Shown here one piece after another: positions 15,586 to 21,982 of a stretch of 29,698 nt of DNA. The stretch is from Bacillota bacterium (GTDB lineage: Bacteria > Bacillota > Bacilli > Paenibacillales > Paenibacillaceae). Positions within the stretch are counted from its first letter, which is position 1. Every line of letters starts with the position of its first letter. Under the pieces are notes generated by a model. It had not been told where the DNA came from, did no database searches, and saw only the letters and a program-made list of their open reading frames with translations. The position numbers and the translations under genes are program-made. The stretch spans positions 1-29,698 of the forward strand of contig JAEZCJ010000097.1 of assembly GCA_023433615.1 (NCBI GenBank), written 5' to 3'.

Positions 15586-16323
15586 TTATAAGACGCGGCG
15601 TGCCGTGACGTAGTGGCCTTTCCACCAGCCGCTGTTCAAGCTGTCGATCGCGACGCCGTCAGTCGACGGCTTGTTGTGAATGAATTTCCCGTTGCCCATA
15701 TAGATGCCGACATGGTTAATGACGCCGTCGTTCTTGCCCACCGTGTCGAAGAAGATCAGGTCGCCCTTCTTGATATTACTCTTGCTCACGTATTTCCCTT
15801 GCTTCTTCTGATCCTTCGTTCCCCACTTGAGATCGACGCCTACCTTCGCGAAGATGAATTCCGTGAACGAGGAGCAGTCGAAGATCAGCTTGCTAGCGTT
15901 GCGCGTTCCGTAGTCGTAGCTGACGCGTCCCTTATAGCTCTGCGCCAGTTCAATCACTTTGTTCGCCTTAGCGGAAGCGCTCAAGCCGGAAGTTCCTGAA
16001 CCGGAGCCGGAGCTGCCCTTGTAGTCTGTATATTTGGCATTCGCGGATATGTAGCCCGTCTTGCCGTTCTTCGTCCGTACCTTCAGCCAATAGGCATTGA
16101 CCTTCGAGATGACATGAATGTCCTCGCCGCGATTGAGAAAATCGATGACGCGGCCGCTTGTGCTCGCGGATGACCTCATGTTCACGCCTCTCTCCACTTC
16201 CGTCTCATAGACGGTTGCGGCCGATGCAGACTGAATCCCCGGTGCTTGTCCGACTGTCATAGCCGAATAGCCCATCACGGTGCAGAGCCCGACGGCAATG
16301 ATTCTCTGCTTAAGATTGTTCAT
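15586..16323 (-). CDS. SH3b-NlpC/P60 cell-wall endopeptidase
   Basis: A 245-residue secreted peptidoglycan hydrolase. A signal peptide covers about 1-36 (cleavage near ASAA-TVYE). A bacterial SH3 domain covers about 38-100 (GVNMRSSASTSGRVIDFLNRG, typical of wall binding), followed by a Gly/Ser linker. An NlpC/P60 domain covers about 115-245 with catalytic Cys150 (FDCSSF), His204 (INHVGIYMG) and a third polar residue, His216 (FIHNKP). The family cleaves D-gamma-glutamyl-diaminopimelate bonds in stem peptides. The ATG at 16323 follows GGGAGG. It is a single-gene unit, probably acting in wall turnover; no c-di-AMP (ydaO) riboswitch, sometimes found upstream of such genes, is seen. Confidence 0.93.
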   Translation of the reverse strand: MNNLKQRIIAVGLCTVMGYSAMTVGQAPGIQSASAATVYETEVERGVNMRSSASTSGRVIDFLNRGEDIHVISKVNAYWLKVRTKNGKTGYISANAKYTDYKGSSGSGSGTSGLSASAKANKVIELAQSYKGRVSYDYGTRNASKLIFDCSSFTEFIFAKVGVDLKWGTKDQKKQGKYVSKSNIKKGDLIFFDTVGKNDGVINHVGIYMGNGKFIHNKPSTDGVAIDSLNSGWWKGHYVTARRVL

Positions 16324-16600
16324 GCTGAATCCCTCCCAATAGTTGTGGTCAAGAATAACAATAGCAAATCGCGCATTCCCTAGAATGTTCCATGAAGAAC
16401 GGAAAGTGTTGGTACGGCAGGGCTTGTCCCTCTCTATTAGAATTTCATGAGAATCCACTAATTTACGACATTAACGAAGAATGTGACAGCGCATTCAACA
16501 GTTGTCGCCATTTCCCGGGCAATAACGTCACGCGATGGTCCGCTGGCAAAGACGGGCGACGCTGAGCGACAATCGTCGCCGAATCTCCTCCATTTTCAAG

Positions 16601-16629
16601 TTGAAAATTATTACCCAATTGATTATGAT
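16601..16629 (+). promoter_or_regulatory. Sigma-A promoter of the rpiR-nagB-nagA operon
   Basis: TTGAAA (16601-16606) and TATGAT (16624-16629) are separated by 17 bases, about 100 bases upstream of the first start codon. Confidence 0.75.
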
Positions 16630-16648
16630 AGTTATGAAAATAATTTTC
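16603..16648 (+). promoter_or_regulatory. Operator-like inverted repeat over the nag promoter
   Basis: Perfect 10-bp arms GAAAATTATT (16603-16612) and AATAATTTTC (16639-16648) flank the -10. The right arm is itself part of a palindrome GAAAATAATTTTC (16636-16648), the kind of AT-rich TGAAA-N-TTTCA site used by RpiR-family proteins. Autoregulation is inferred. Confidence 0.5.
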
Positions 16649-16733
16649 TCTAACTCATGCGCAAGTCGGCATTCAGCTCGGCGGCCCGTTGTTCGCGAGA
16701 GCTATCATGGATGTTTGAATGGAGGGGCGAAGA

Positions 16734-17609
16734 ATGAGCATGTTATTGCAGGCCATACAAGAGAGGCTCAAGCAGCTTCCGCCTCAGGAAGCCAAGTTGG
16801 CAGGCTTCCTGCTCGAGCAGCCGCGCGAAGCCGTGCAGATGACGATAACGGAGCTCGCTCGGCAGTCCGGCAGCAGCACGGCGACGATCTCGAGGTTCTG
16901 CCGGTCGTTCGCGGCGGATAATTTTGCGGAGTTCAAGCTTAAGCTGGCCATGGAGCTGGCCGAACAGGCGGATCGGCCGACGCAGGAACAATACCAAGAC
17001 ATCGTCGCCGGACAGCCGCTCGATCAGATGATCGAGGCGCTCACGGCTAACCATGTGCGGTCCGTATCGGATACGACCAGACTGGTCGATGTCGGACGCC
17101 TCAAGGCGGCGATCGATGCGCTCCATGAGGCGCGGCGGATCGATCTGTACGGCTCTGCCACATCGGGCATCGTGGCGCAGGATTGCCAACAGAAGCTGGT
17201 CCGCATCGGCAAGGCCGCTATCGCCTTCTCCGATCCGCACATGCAGCAGACGTCAGCCGCTTCGCTCACGTCGCGCGACGTCGCGATCGGCTTCTCCTAT
17301 TCGGGTGAGACGCCCGAGACGATCGAAGCGCTTCGCTGCGCGGCAGAGCAAGGCGCGTTAACAATTTCCGTGACTCGTTATGGTGCTTGCACGCTCGCGG
17401 ATTCCGCCTCGATCAGCCTGTTCACCTCGTCATCCGAAGCGGGCATGCGCCGCGGCGACATGGCCTCGCGGATGGCGCAGCTGCACCTCGTCGATATGCT
17501 GTTCGTCGGACTGGTGAGCGAATATTTTCACGACTACGTACCGAGACTGGAGCAGTCCTACCAATCCGTGCAAAGATACACGGGCAAGAAGGAGAAGAGA
17601 AAATCATGA
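16734..17609 (+). CDS. MurR/RpiR family regulator of amino-sugar genes
   Basis: A 291-residue regulator with an N-terminal RpiR helix-turn-helix (about 1-80; PPQEAKLAGFLLEQPREAV, TITELARQSGSSTATISRFCR) and a SIS sugar-phosphate-binding domain (about 110-250; IDLYGSATSGIVAQDCQQKL, FSYSGETPETIEALR). The SIS domain of this family senses phosphorylated sugars, here probably GlcNAc-6-P or GlcN-6-P given the nagB-nagA neighbours. The ATG at 16734 has GGAGGGG at good spacing; the in-frame ATG at 16719 would place this ribosome site inside the gene. Its stop codon overlaps the nagB start by ATGA, so the regulator is translated with the enzymes it likely controls. Confidence 0.92.
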   Translation: MSMLLQAIQERLKQLPPQEAKLAGFLLEQPREAVQMTITELARQSGSSTATISRFCRSFAADNFAEFKLKLAMELAEQADRPTQEQYQDIVAGQPLDQMIEALTANHVRSVSDTTRLVDVGRLKAAIDALHEARRIDLYGSATSGIVAQDCQQKLVRIGKAAIAFSDPHMQQTSAASLTSRDVAIGFSYSGETPETIEALRCAAEQGALTISVTRYGACTLADSASISLFTSSSEAGMRRGDMASRMAQLHLVDMLFVGLVSEYFHDYVPRLEQSYQSVQRYTGKKEKRKS

Positions 17610-18334
17610 ATATTCTGACATTCGATTCCGAAGACCAGCTGAATGAAGCCGGTGCCGGCATTCTCGCGTCGGTCGTGCAGACGAATCCGTCAGCCGTACT
17701 TGGGCTGGCTACGGGCGGCACGCCGGTCGGCATCTACGAACAGCTCGTGGAGACGCATCGTCGCGGGCTATTCAGCTTCGCGCGGGCGACCACGTTCAAT
17801 CTCGACGAATACGTCGGTCTGCCGCCGGAGCATCCGGAGAGCTACCATTCTTATATGAATCAGCATCTGTTCCGACATATGGACCTGTCATCGGAACGGA
17901 CGCATATTCCGAACGGCAATGCGGCCGATCTCGCGGAGGAGTGCAGTCGGTATGACGAGTTGATTCGGCAGGCAGGACAGCTGGATCTGCAGCTGCTCGG
18001 CTTGGGCCATAACGGCCATATCGGCTTCAACGAGCCCGCTCATGCGCTGCTCAGCGGCACGCATGTCGTCCAACTGGCGGCGAAGACGCGGGCGGCGAAT
18101 GCTCGCTATTTCGATTCGCCGGAAGAAGTGCCGGCGCAGGCGATCACGATCGGCGTCGGGACGATTCTGAAGGCGCGGATGATCCTGCTCGTCGTGAAGG
18201 GCGCGGACAAGGCGGAGATCGTGCATCGCGCACTGACGGGACCGATCACTACCGACTGTCCTGCATCGCTATTGCAGACGCATCCGCATCTTGTCGTATT
18301 GCTCGACCGTGAAGCTGGGAGGCTGTTAGGATGA
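17606..18334 (+). CDS. nagB: Glucosamine-6-phosphate deaminase
   Basis: A 242-residue NagB, full length for the short Gram-positive form. It converts glucosamine-6-phosphate to fructose-6-phosphate and ammonia in the cytosol. Diagnostic motifs are LGLATGGTPVGIYEQL (phosphate loop), FNLDEYVGLPPEHPESYHSYM (with the active-site Asp) and LLGLGHNGHIGFNEP (with the catalytic His). TLKARMILLVVKG-type and GPITTDCPASLLQ segments are also in place (ILKARMILLVVKG here). The ATG at 17606 overlaps the rpiR stop codon (ATGA), and the stop overlaps the nagA start in the same way, so the three genes form one tightly coupled operon. It completes the route from GlcNAc-6-P to glycolysis. Confidence 0.97.
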   Translation: MNILTFDSEDQLNEAGAGILASVVQTNPSAVLGLATGGTPVGIYEQLVETHRRGLFSFARATTFNLDEYVGLPPEHPESYHSYMNQHLFRHMDLSSERTHIPNGNAADLAEECSRYDELIRQAGQLDLQLLGLGHNGHIGFNEPAHALLSGTHVVQLAAKTRAANARYFDSPEEVPAQAITIGVGTILKARMILLVVKGADKAEIVHRALTGPITTDCPASLLQTHPHLVVLLDREAGRLLG

Positions 18335-19590
18335 ATACGAATGCTGTTCAAGGAATGGAGCTGCCTCCGGTGCTCGTGGAGAATGCCCGAATCGTGACTC
18401 CTGCAGCGGGGCAAGGGCAATCGGCTGCCGTGCCTGGGGCTGCCCAGGAAGCCGGCGTGATCGAAGGCTGGATGCTGCTGCGCGGCGGGCGGATCGCGGC
18501 GATCGGCGCGGCGGGCGAGCCGATGCCGGAGCTGACAGAGCTGCCGGCGGGCGCGATACGGCTCGATGCAGGCGGCGGATACGCGCTCCCCGGCTTCATC
18601 GATGTCCATGTGCATGGAGGAGCAGGCCATGACTTCATGACCGCCGATCATGCGGGGCTGGACGCCATTGCGCGGTTTCACGCCGAGCATGGCACGACCG
18701 CCATGCTCGCTACGACGGTCACCGCATCGCGGGAATCGCTGACCGGCGTGCTGCAGCGTGTTCGCGATTACCGGACCGCGGCGGACGGGCTCATGCCTTA
18801 TGCGCAGCTGCTAGGCGTTCACCTCGAGGGGCCGTTCATGAACCCGCGCTATAAGGGTGCCCAGAATGCTTCCTACATGGTGGAGCCGCAGGCGGATTGG
18901 CTGGACCAGTGGGTCCGCGATTATCCCGGCATCATCAAGCTGCAGACGCTCGCGCCGGAGACAGAGGGCGCGAATGCCTATATCGAGCAGCTTGTCCGGC
19001 ACGGGATCGTCGCGGCTTGCGGGCATACGGACGCTACGTATGAACAGCTCCGCGATGCGGCCGATCATGGGCTGACGCATGCCGTTCATACGTTCAACGC
19101 GATGCGGCCGCTCCATCACCGGGAGCCCGGAACGGTCGGCGCCGTGCTGACCGACAGCCGCATCATGGCGGAGGTCATTGCCGACGGCGAGCACGTCCAC
19201 CCTGCCGCTATCCGTCTGTTGATCCGATCGAAGGGCATCGACGGCGTCATGCTCGTCACGGACGCCGTGGAGGCAGCCGGCATGCCTGACGGCGCCTACG
19301 TGCTGGGCGAGCTGCCCGTCGTCGTCGAAGGCGGCGTCGCGCGGCTCGCGGACGGCAGCTCGCTTGCCGGCAGCACGCTCACGACCGTGCGGGGCTTCCG
19401 CTTCCTCGTGGAGAAGGTCGGGGTCACGATTGCGGAGGCAAGCCGAATGGCCAGCTTGAACCCAGCCCGCCAGCTCGGCATCGACGGCGACTACGGCAGC
19501 CTCGAACTTGGCAAGCGCGCCGACTTGCTGCTGCTCGATTCGCGTCTGCAGCTGCAGCATGTACTGGTCGGAGGCCGGATGGTGCGATAG
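18331..19590 (+). CDS. nagA: N-acetylglucosamine-6-phosphate deacetylase
   Basis: A 419-residue NagA of the amidohydrolase superfamily, which removes acetate from GlcNAc-6-phosphate to give the NagB substrate. Motifs in order are PGFIDVHVHGGAGHDFM (metal-site His pair), HLEGPFMNPRYKGAQN (metal-binding Glu and substrate loop), CGHTDATYEQ, HAVHTFNAMRPLHHREPGTVGAVL, LVTDAVEAAGMPDG (catalytic Asp) and GSLELGKRADLLLLD. The N terminus carries a longer-than-usual Ala/Gly-rich insertion (about residues 25-45) before the first beta sandwich closes. The start overlaps the nagB stop (ATGA). No GlcNAc transporter or PTS gene is in the window, so uptake is encoded elsewhere. Confidence 0.97.
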   Translation: MNTNAVQGMELPPVLVENARIVTPAAGQGQSAAVPGAAQEAGVIEGWMLLRGGRIAAIGAAGEPMPELTELPAGAIRLDAGGGYALPGFIDVHVHGGAGHDFMTADHAGLDAIARFHAEHGTTAMLATTVTASRESLTGVLQRVRDYRTAADGLMPYAQLLGVHLEGPFMNPRYKGAQNASYMVEPQADWLDQWVRDYPGIIKLQTLAPETEGANAYIEQLVRHGIVAACGHTDATYEQLRDAADHGLTHAVHTFNAMRPLHHREPGTVGAVLTDSRIMAEVIADGEHVHPAAIRLLIRSKGIDGVMLVTDAVEAAGMPDGAYVLGELPVVVEGGVARLADGSSLAGSTLTTVRGFRFLVEKVGVTIAEASRMASLNPARQLGIDGDYGSLELGKRADLLLLDSRLQLQHVLVGGRMVR

Positions 19591-19713
19591 CGCCATGCTT
19601 GATTTTGTCGGTAAATATGCAGCGCCAGCCCTTGTATTCCGACATACATCTCGCTTTGCCCATGCTATTATCGGATTTCAACTACTATATTACTTAAGTG
19701 GGAGCGATAATAG

Positions 19714-20013
19714 ATGGAGCTAATTATGAACCAGGCATTCGAGAATGAGACAATCGGATTCGACGGATTCACGTTCGCGGGCTGCGTATTCCGAGACTGC
19801 GTTATCGTCGTGGCGACGGACCAATTCAACTTCGAGCGGTGTTCCTTCTACCGCGTGAAATTCCTTGTCCATCCAACCGTACCGATCCAGCAATTCTCCC
19901 ATATGCTCTCGCAATGCGTCCAAGAGGACGTCGTGTGTCTCTGGAACGACGTCTACCTCGATTATGAATCGCTGGGCAACATTCGCGCGAACACGATGAG
20001 AATTCTGGCTTGA
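19714..20013 (+). CDS. Small hypothetical protein
   Basis: A 99-residue acidic protein starting MELIMNQAFENETIGFDG. A stretch FTFAGCVFRDCVIVVATDQ followed by NFERCSFYRVKFLV has the spacing of one or two pentapeptide-repeat-like coils, with aromatic residues and Cys alternating. The rest (FSHMLSQCVQEDVVCLWNDV) appears helical. There are five cysteines but no CxxC pair. I do not recognise a named family. The start ATG at 19714 has GGGAG nine bases upstream; a second ATG at 19726 also has GGAG, so the first four residues are uncertain. It lies alone between nagA and a bidirectional terminator. Function is unknown. Confidence 0.65.
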   Translation: MELIMNQAFENETIGFDGFTFAGCVFRDCVIVVATDQFNFERCSFYRVKFLVHPTVPIQQFSHMLSQCVQEDVVCLWNDVYLDYESLGNIRANTMRILA

Positions 20014-20054
20014 GCGAGACGATCCGGTATGATCCGGTACGATGACGCAACAGG

Positions 20055-20095
20055 AAGAGAGCATCCTCGACATGCGATGGATGCTCTCTTCTTGT
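20055..20095. terminator. Bidirectional terminator between convergent genes
   Basis: A perfect 12-bp stem (AAGAGAGCATCC with GGATGCTCTCTT, 12-base loop) is followed by CTTGT on the plus strand. It lies between the convergent small hypothetical gene and the TolB-like gene. Confidence 0.8.
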
Positions 20096-20120
20096 ATGCC
20101 CGCGCGCTTACGCTGCTGCG

Positions 20121-21002
20121 CTATGCCTTCAACCGATAGCTCACGAACGCAAGCTGACGGCTGTCAGGCGACCACGAGTTCACGTTGATCGTCCCCTGCC
20201 CGCCGAACAGTGCGGCAAGCGTGCGAATGTCTCCGCCGCGGCTCGACATTACCCGAACCTCGACGTTCTTGTTCGCGGGGTGGTCCCCAGGGGCGACATC
20301 GCCCTTCCGGTAAGTGATGAAGGCGACGGATTCCCCGTCCGGCGAGACGTGCGGGAACCAATTGTTCGCTTCATCGAACGTCATCTGGGTCTGTTCGCTG
20401 CCGTCTGCATTCATGCGCCATACCTGCATCAGTCCCGAACGCGTCGAATTGAACCAGATGTGGCGGCCGTCCGGCGAATACTCGGGACCATCGTCGAGAC
20501 CGGGCGTATCGGTCAGCTGCGTCTCTAGGCCCCCGGCTGCCGGGATCGTGTAGATGTCGTATTGGCCGTTGCGTTCGGCGCAATACGCCAGCGTCTTGCC
20601 GTCCGGCGACCAGCCGTGCAGGTAGCTCGGCGCCATTGCCGTCACGAGGACGGGCTGACCCCCCGCAAGCGGGAAAATATAAATCCGCGACTGGCCGTCC
20701 TCCGCCGTATGATGGCTGACCGCTACCTGCGTATTGTCCGCGGACAGCACATGGTCGTTGTTGCACTGATTCGCGTAGCCGGAATCGATCACGGCGCTCG
20801 TCCGCGATGCCAGATCGAACGAATGGAGCAGGCCGCGGCTATTGTAGATCAGACGCTGGCCGTCTGCCGTCCAGTTCGGCGCTTCGATCAAGTAGTCGAA
20901 TTCTGCCAGCACCTGCCGCTCGCCGCTTGCGGCATCCACGGTCTCCAGTACGCTAATGACGTTACGCTCTTCCGCTTGACGCGGCTGCTTCAATGTATTC
21001 AT
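20121..21002 (-). CDS. TolB-like beta-propeller (PD40/WD40-like) protein
   Basis: A 293-residue protein of repeated PD40/TolB blades. At least five SPDG- or ADGxx-type turns are visible: NWTADGQRLIYNS, HGWSPDGKTLAYCAER, PEYSPDGRHIWFNSTR, PHVSPDGESVAFITYR and NSWSPDSRQLAFVSYR. Each is followed by a strand and by segments such as QVWRMNADGSEQTQMT. It lacks a signal peptide and any attached peptidase domain, so it is a free cytosolic propeller; such proteins may bind or hydrolyse sugars, but the function is not predictable. The start ATG at 21002 follows GGAGGAG. It has a near-consensus promoter with a TetR-style operator just downstream, suggesting inducible expression. Confidence 0.85.
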   Translation of the reverse strand: MNTLKQPRQAEERNVISVLETVDAASGERQVLAEFDYLIEAPNWTADGQRLIYNSRGLLHSFDLASRTSAVIDSGYANQCNNDHVLSADNTQVAVSHHTAEDGQSRIYIFPLAGGQPVLVTAMAPSYLHGWSPDGKTLAYCAERNGQYDIYTIPAAGGLETQLTDTPGLDDGPEYSPDGRHIWFNSTRSGLMQVWRMNADGSEQTQMTFDEANNWFPHVSPDGESVAFITYRKGDVAPGDHPANKNVEVRVMSSRGGDIRTLAALFGGQGTINVNSWSPDSRQLAFVSYRLKA

Positions 21003-21044
21003 AGCGGGCTCCTCCCTGGAATGAACGTCAGTCCATCCGATAGC

Positions 21045-21064
21045 GAACGCGTGAACACGCGTTC
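21045..21064 (-). promoter_or_regulatory. TetR-style operator in the TolB-like gene leader
   Basis: A perfect 20-bp dyad with 9-bp arms GAACGCGTG and CACGCGTTC and a 2-base centre contains the nested palindrome TGAACGCGTGTTCA (minus strand). It begins about 15 bases downstream of the -10, a position that would block elongation or initiation. No TetR gene is in the window. Confidence 0.6.
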
Positions 21065-21078
21065 ATTTACTTGATTCT

Positions 21079-21107
21079 AATATAGGTCATGCCCTGAAGG
21101 CTGTCAA
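21079..21107 (-). promoter_or_regulatory. Near-consensus sigma-A promoter of the TolB-like gene
   Basis: A consensus TTGACA (21102-21107) and TATATT (21079-21084) are exactly 17 bases apart on the minus strand. Confidence 0.85.
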
Positions 21108-21580
21108 TTATCAATTTCGTACAATGTTCGCCTTTGCCGTGCGTCGAAACAGAGCTATAGCGGAGAATTTGCGCTATTAGCGTACTCTTTTTCTTAGAAT
21201 TCCGTGGCGGAAATCCTCATCCCAGTCGTAATAATGGGGCAATTCTCTAATTCAGAAACTCCCGTTCTTTAATTAGCGAATCCGATACACGAAGTCGCCC
21301 AAACACGGAAAGACGCTACCCGATTAGCGCATGCGACATCCTCATTAGAGTAATTGCTTCGCTACGACTGGGCACATAGCAGCTACGGTGGCACATGACA
21401 GCTACGGCTCTGCACATGGCACAGCAGTAATCGCCTGCGCCCAGATCTTCCCCACGGCACAGCAGCATCCCCGTAAGACCGCATCGCCCCACCGCACAGA
21501 AGGAGCTGCCCAGCCCCCCATCAACTCGCGGATGGTGAACCGGAACAGCTCCTTCGTACATGCCGACTGCTGCGCGATTA
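21108..21580. other. Intergenic region with ATTAGCG and CAGCTACGG repeats
   Basis: No convincing gene is present. ATTAGCG recurs near 21173, 21275 and 21323, once within a CGCTATTAGCG palindrome. GCACAT-CAGCTACGG-type segments recur near 21372 and 21392, and GGCACAGCAG near 21418 and 21457. The right part (21500-21554) holds a terminator-like hairpin. The motifs look like degenerate dispersed intergenic repeats. Confidence 0.4.
21500..21554 (-). terminator. Terminator-like hairpin after small hypothetical gene
   Basis: A 9-bp perfect stem AAGGAGCTG/CAGCTCCTT encloses a long loop, 27 bases downstream of the stop at 21581 on the minus strand. There is no strong U tract. Confidence 0.45.
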
Positions 21581-21865
21581 TTAAGCGTTGCTCTCCGTCG
21601 TCGCTGCGTCGAGCATCGTCTGCCAGTCGGCAAAATCCGTCTCGCGCGCCACATGACGGTCGAATAATTCGCCTTCGAGAGCGCTTAGCTGCTCCCGCGT
21701 CTCGGCTTGGAAGTTGCCCTTCTCGAGGAATTCGGCGAAGCTCTTGAATCCGGAATGCTTGCTCATGAAGCGCTCGTTAAACAAGTGGCTGAGCGACTGC
21801 TGGTCTTGCATCGCTTGATTCGTCTTCTGCCCTTGGAGCTCGAGCAGCAAGTCGTCGAACGACAT
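21581..21865 (-). CDS. Small conserved-looking hypothetical protein
   Basis: A 94-residue acidic protein without signal or membrane segments. It starts MSFDDLLLELQGQKTNQAM and continues with SLSHLFNERFMSKHSGFKSF, then a C-terminal helix pair (REQLSALEGELFDRHVARETDFADWQ in part). The sequence reads as all-helical. I do not know a named family, although similar short MSFDDLL-type proteins appear in Paenibacillaceae as far as I recall. The ATG at 21865 is chosen because the homologous-looking start is here; no strong ribosome site precedes it, and an upstream in-frame ATG at 21901 is possible. An extended -10 element (TGGTACAAT, hexamer at 21932-21937 on the minus strand) could drive it. Confidence 0.65.
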   Translation of the reverse strand: MSFDDLLLELQGQKTNQAMQDQQSLSHLFNERFMSKHSGFKSFAEFLEKGNFQAETREQLSALEGELFDRHVARETDFADWQTMLDAATTESNA

Positions 21866-21982
21866 TGGCTTATGCTTTCTCAGAAAACCACACCCCTGCA
21901 TCTGGATCGAATTTCATTCATGCTTCCCTCTATTGTACCATAGTGTGGGGCAAGGGGTGTTAATCTATTCCCAGATTTCTTG

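Larger units (their letters stand above)
16324..16733. other. Divergent intergenic region, NlpC/P60 gene / rpiR-nag operon
   Basis: It contains the plus-strand nag promoter (16601-16629), an operator-like dyad and a GGCGACG/CGTCGCC hairpin at 16555-16580. On the minus side the NlpC/P60 promoter is not obvious; TCTAAT-like hexamers occur without a good -35. No small gene is supported. The long distance to the NlpC start (over 270 bases) leaves room for an untranslated leader, but I see no known riboswitch. Confidence 0.45.

Noticed and set aside
16324..16600. c-di-AMP (ydaO) riboswitch upstream of the NlpC/P60 gene
   Set aside because: The conserved GGGGTGAATCC- and CCGAATCCGTCAG-type segments of that riboswitch are not found in the leader.
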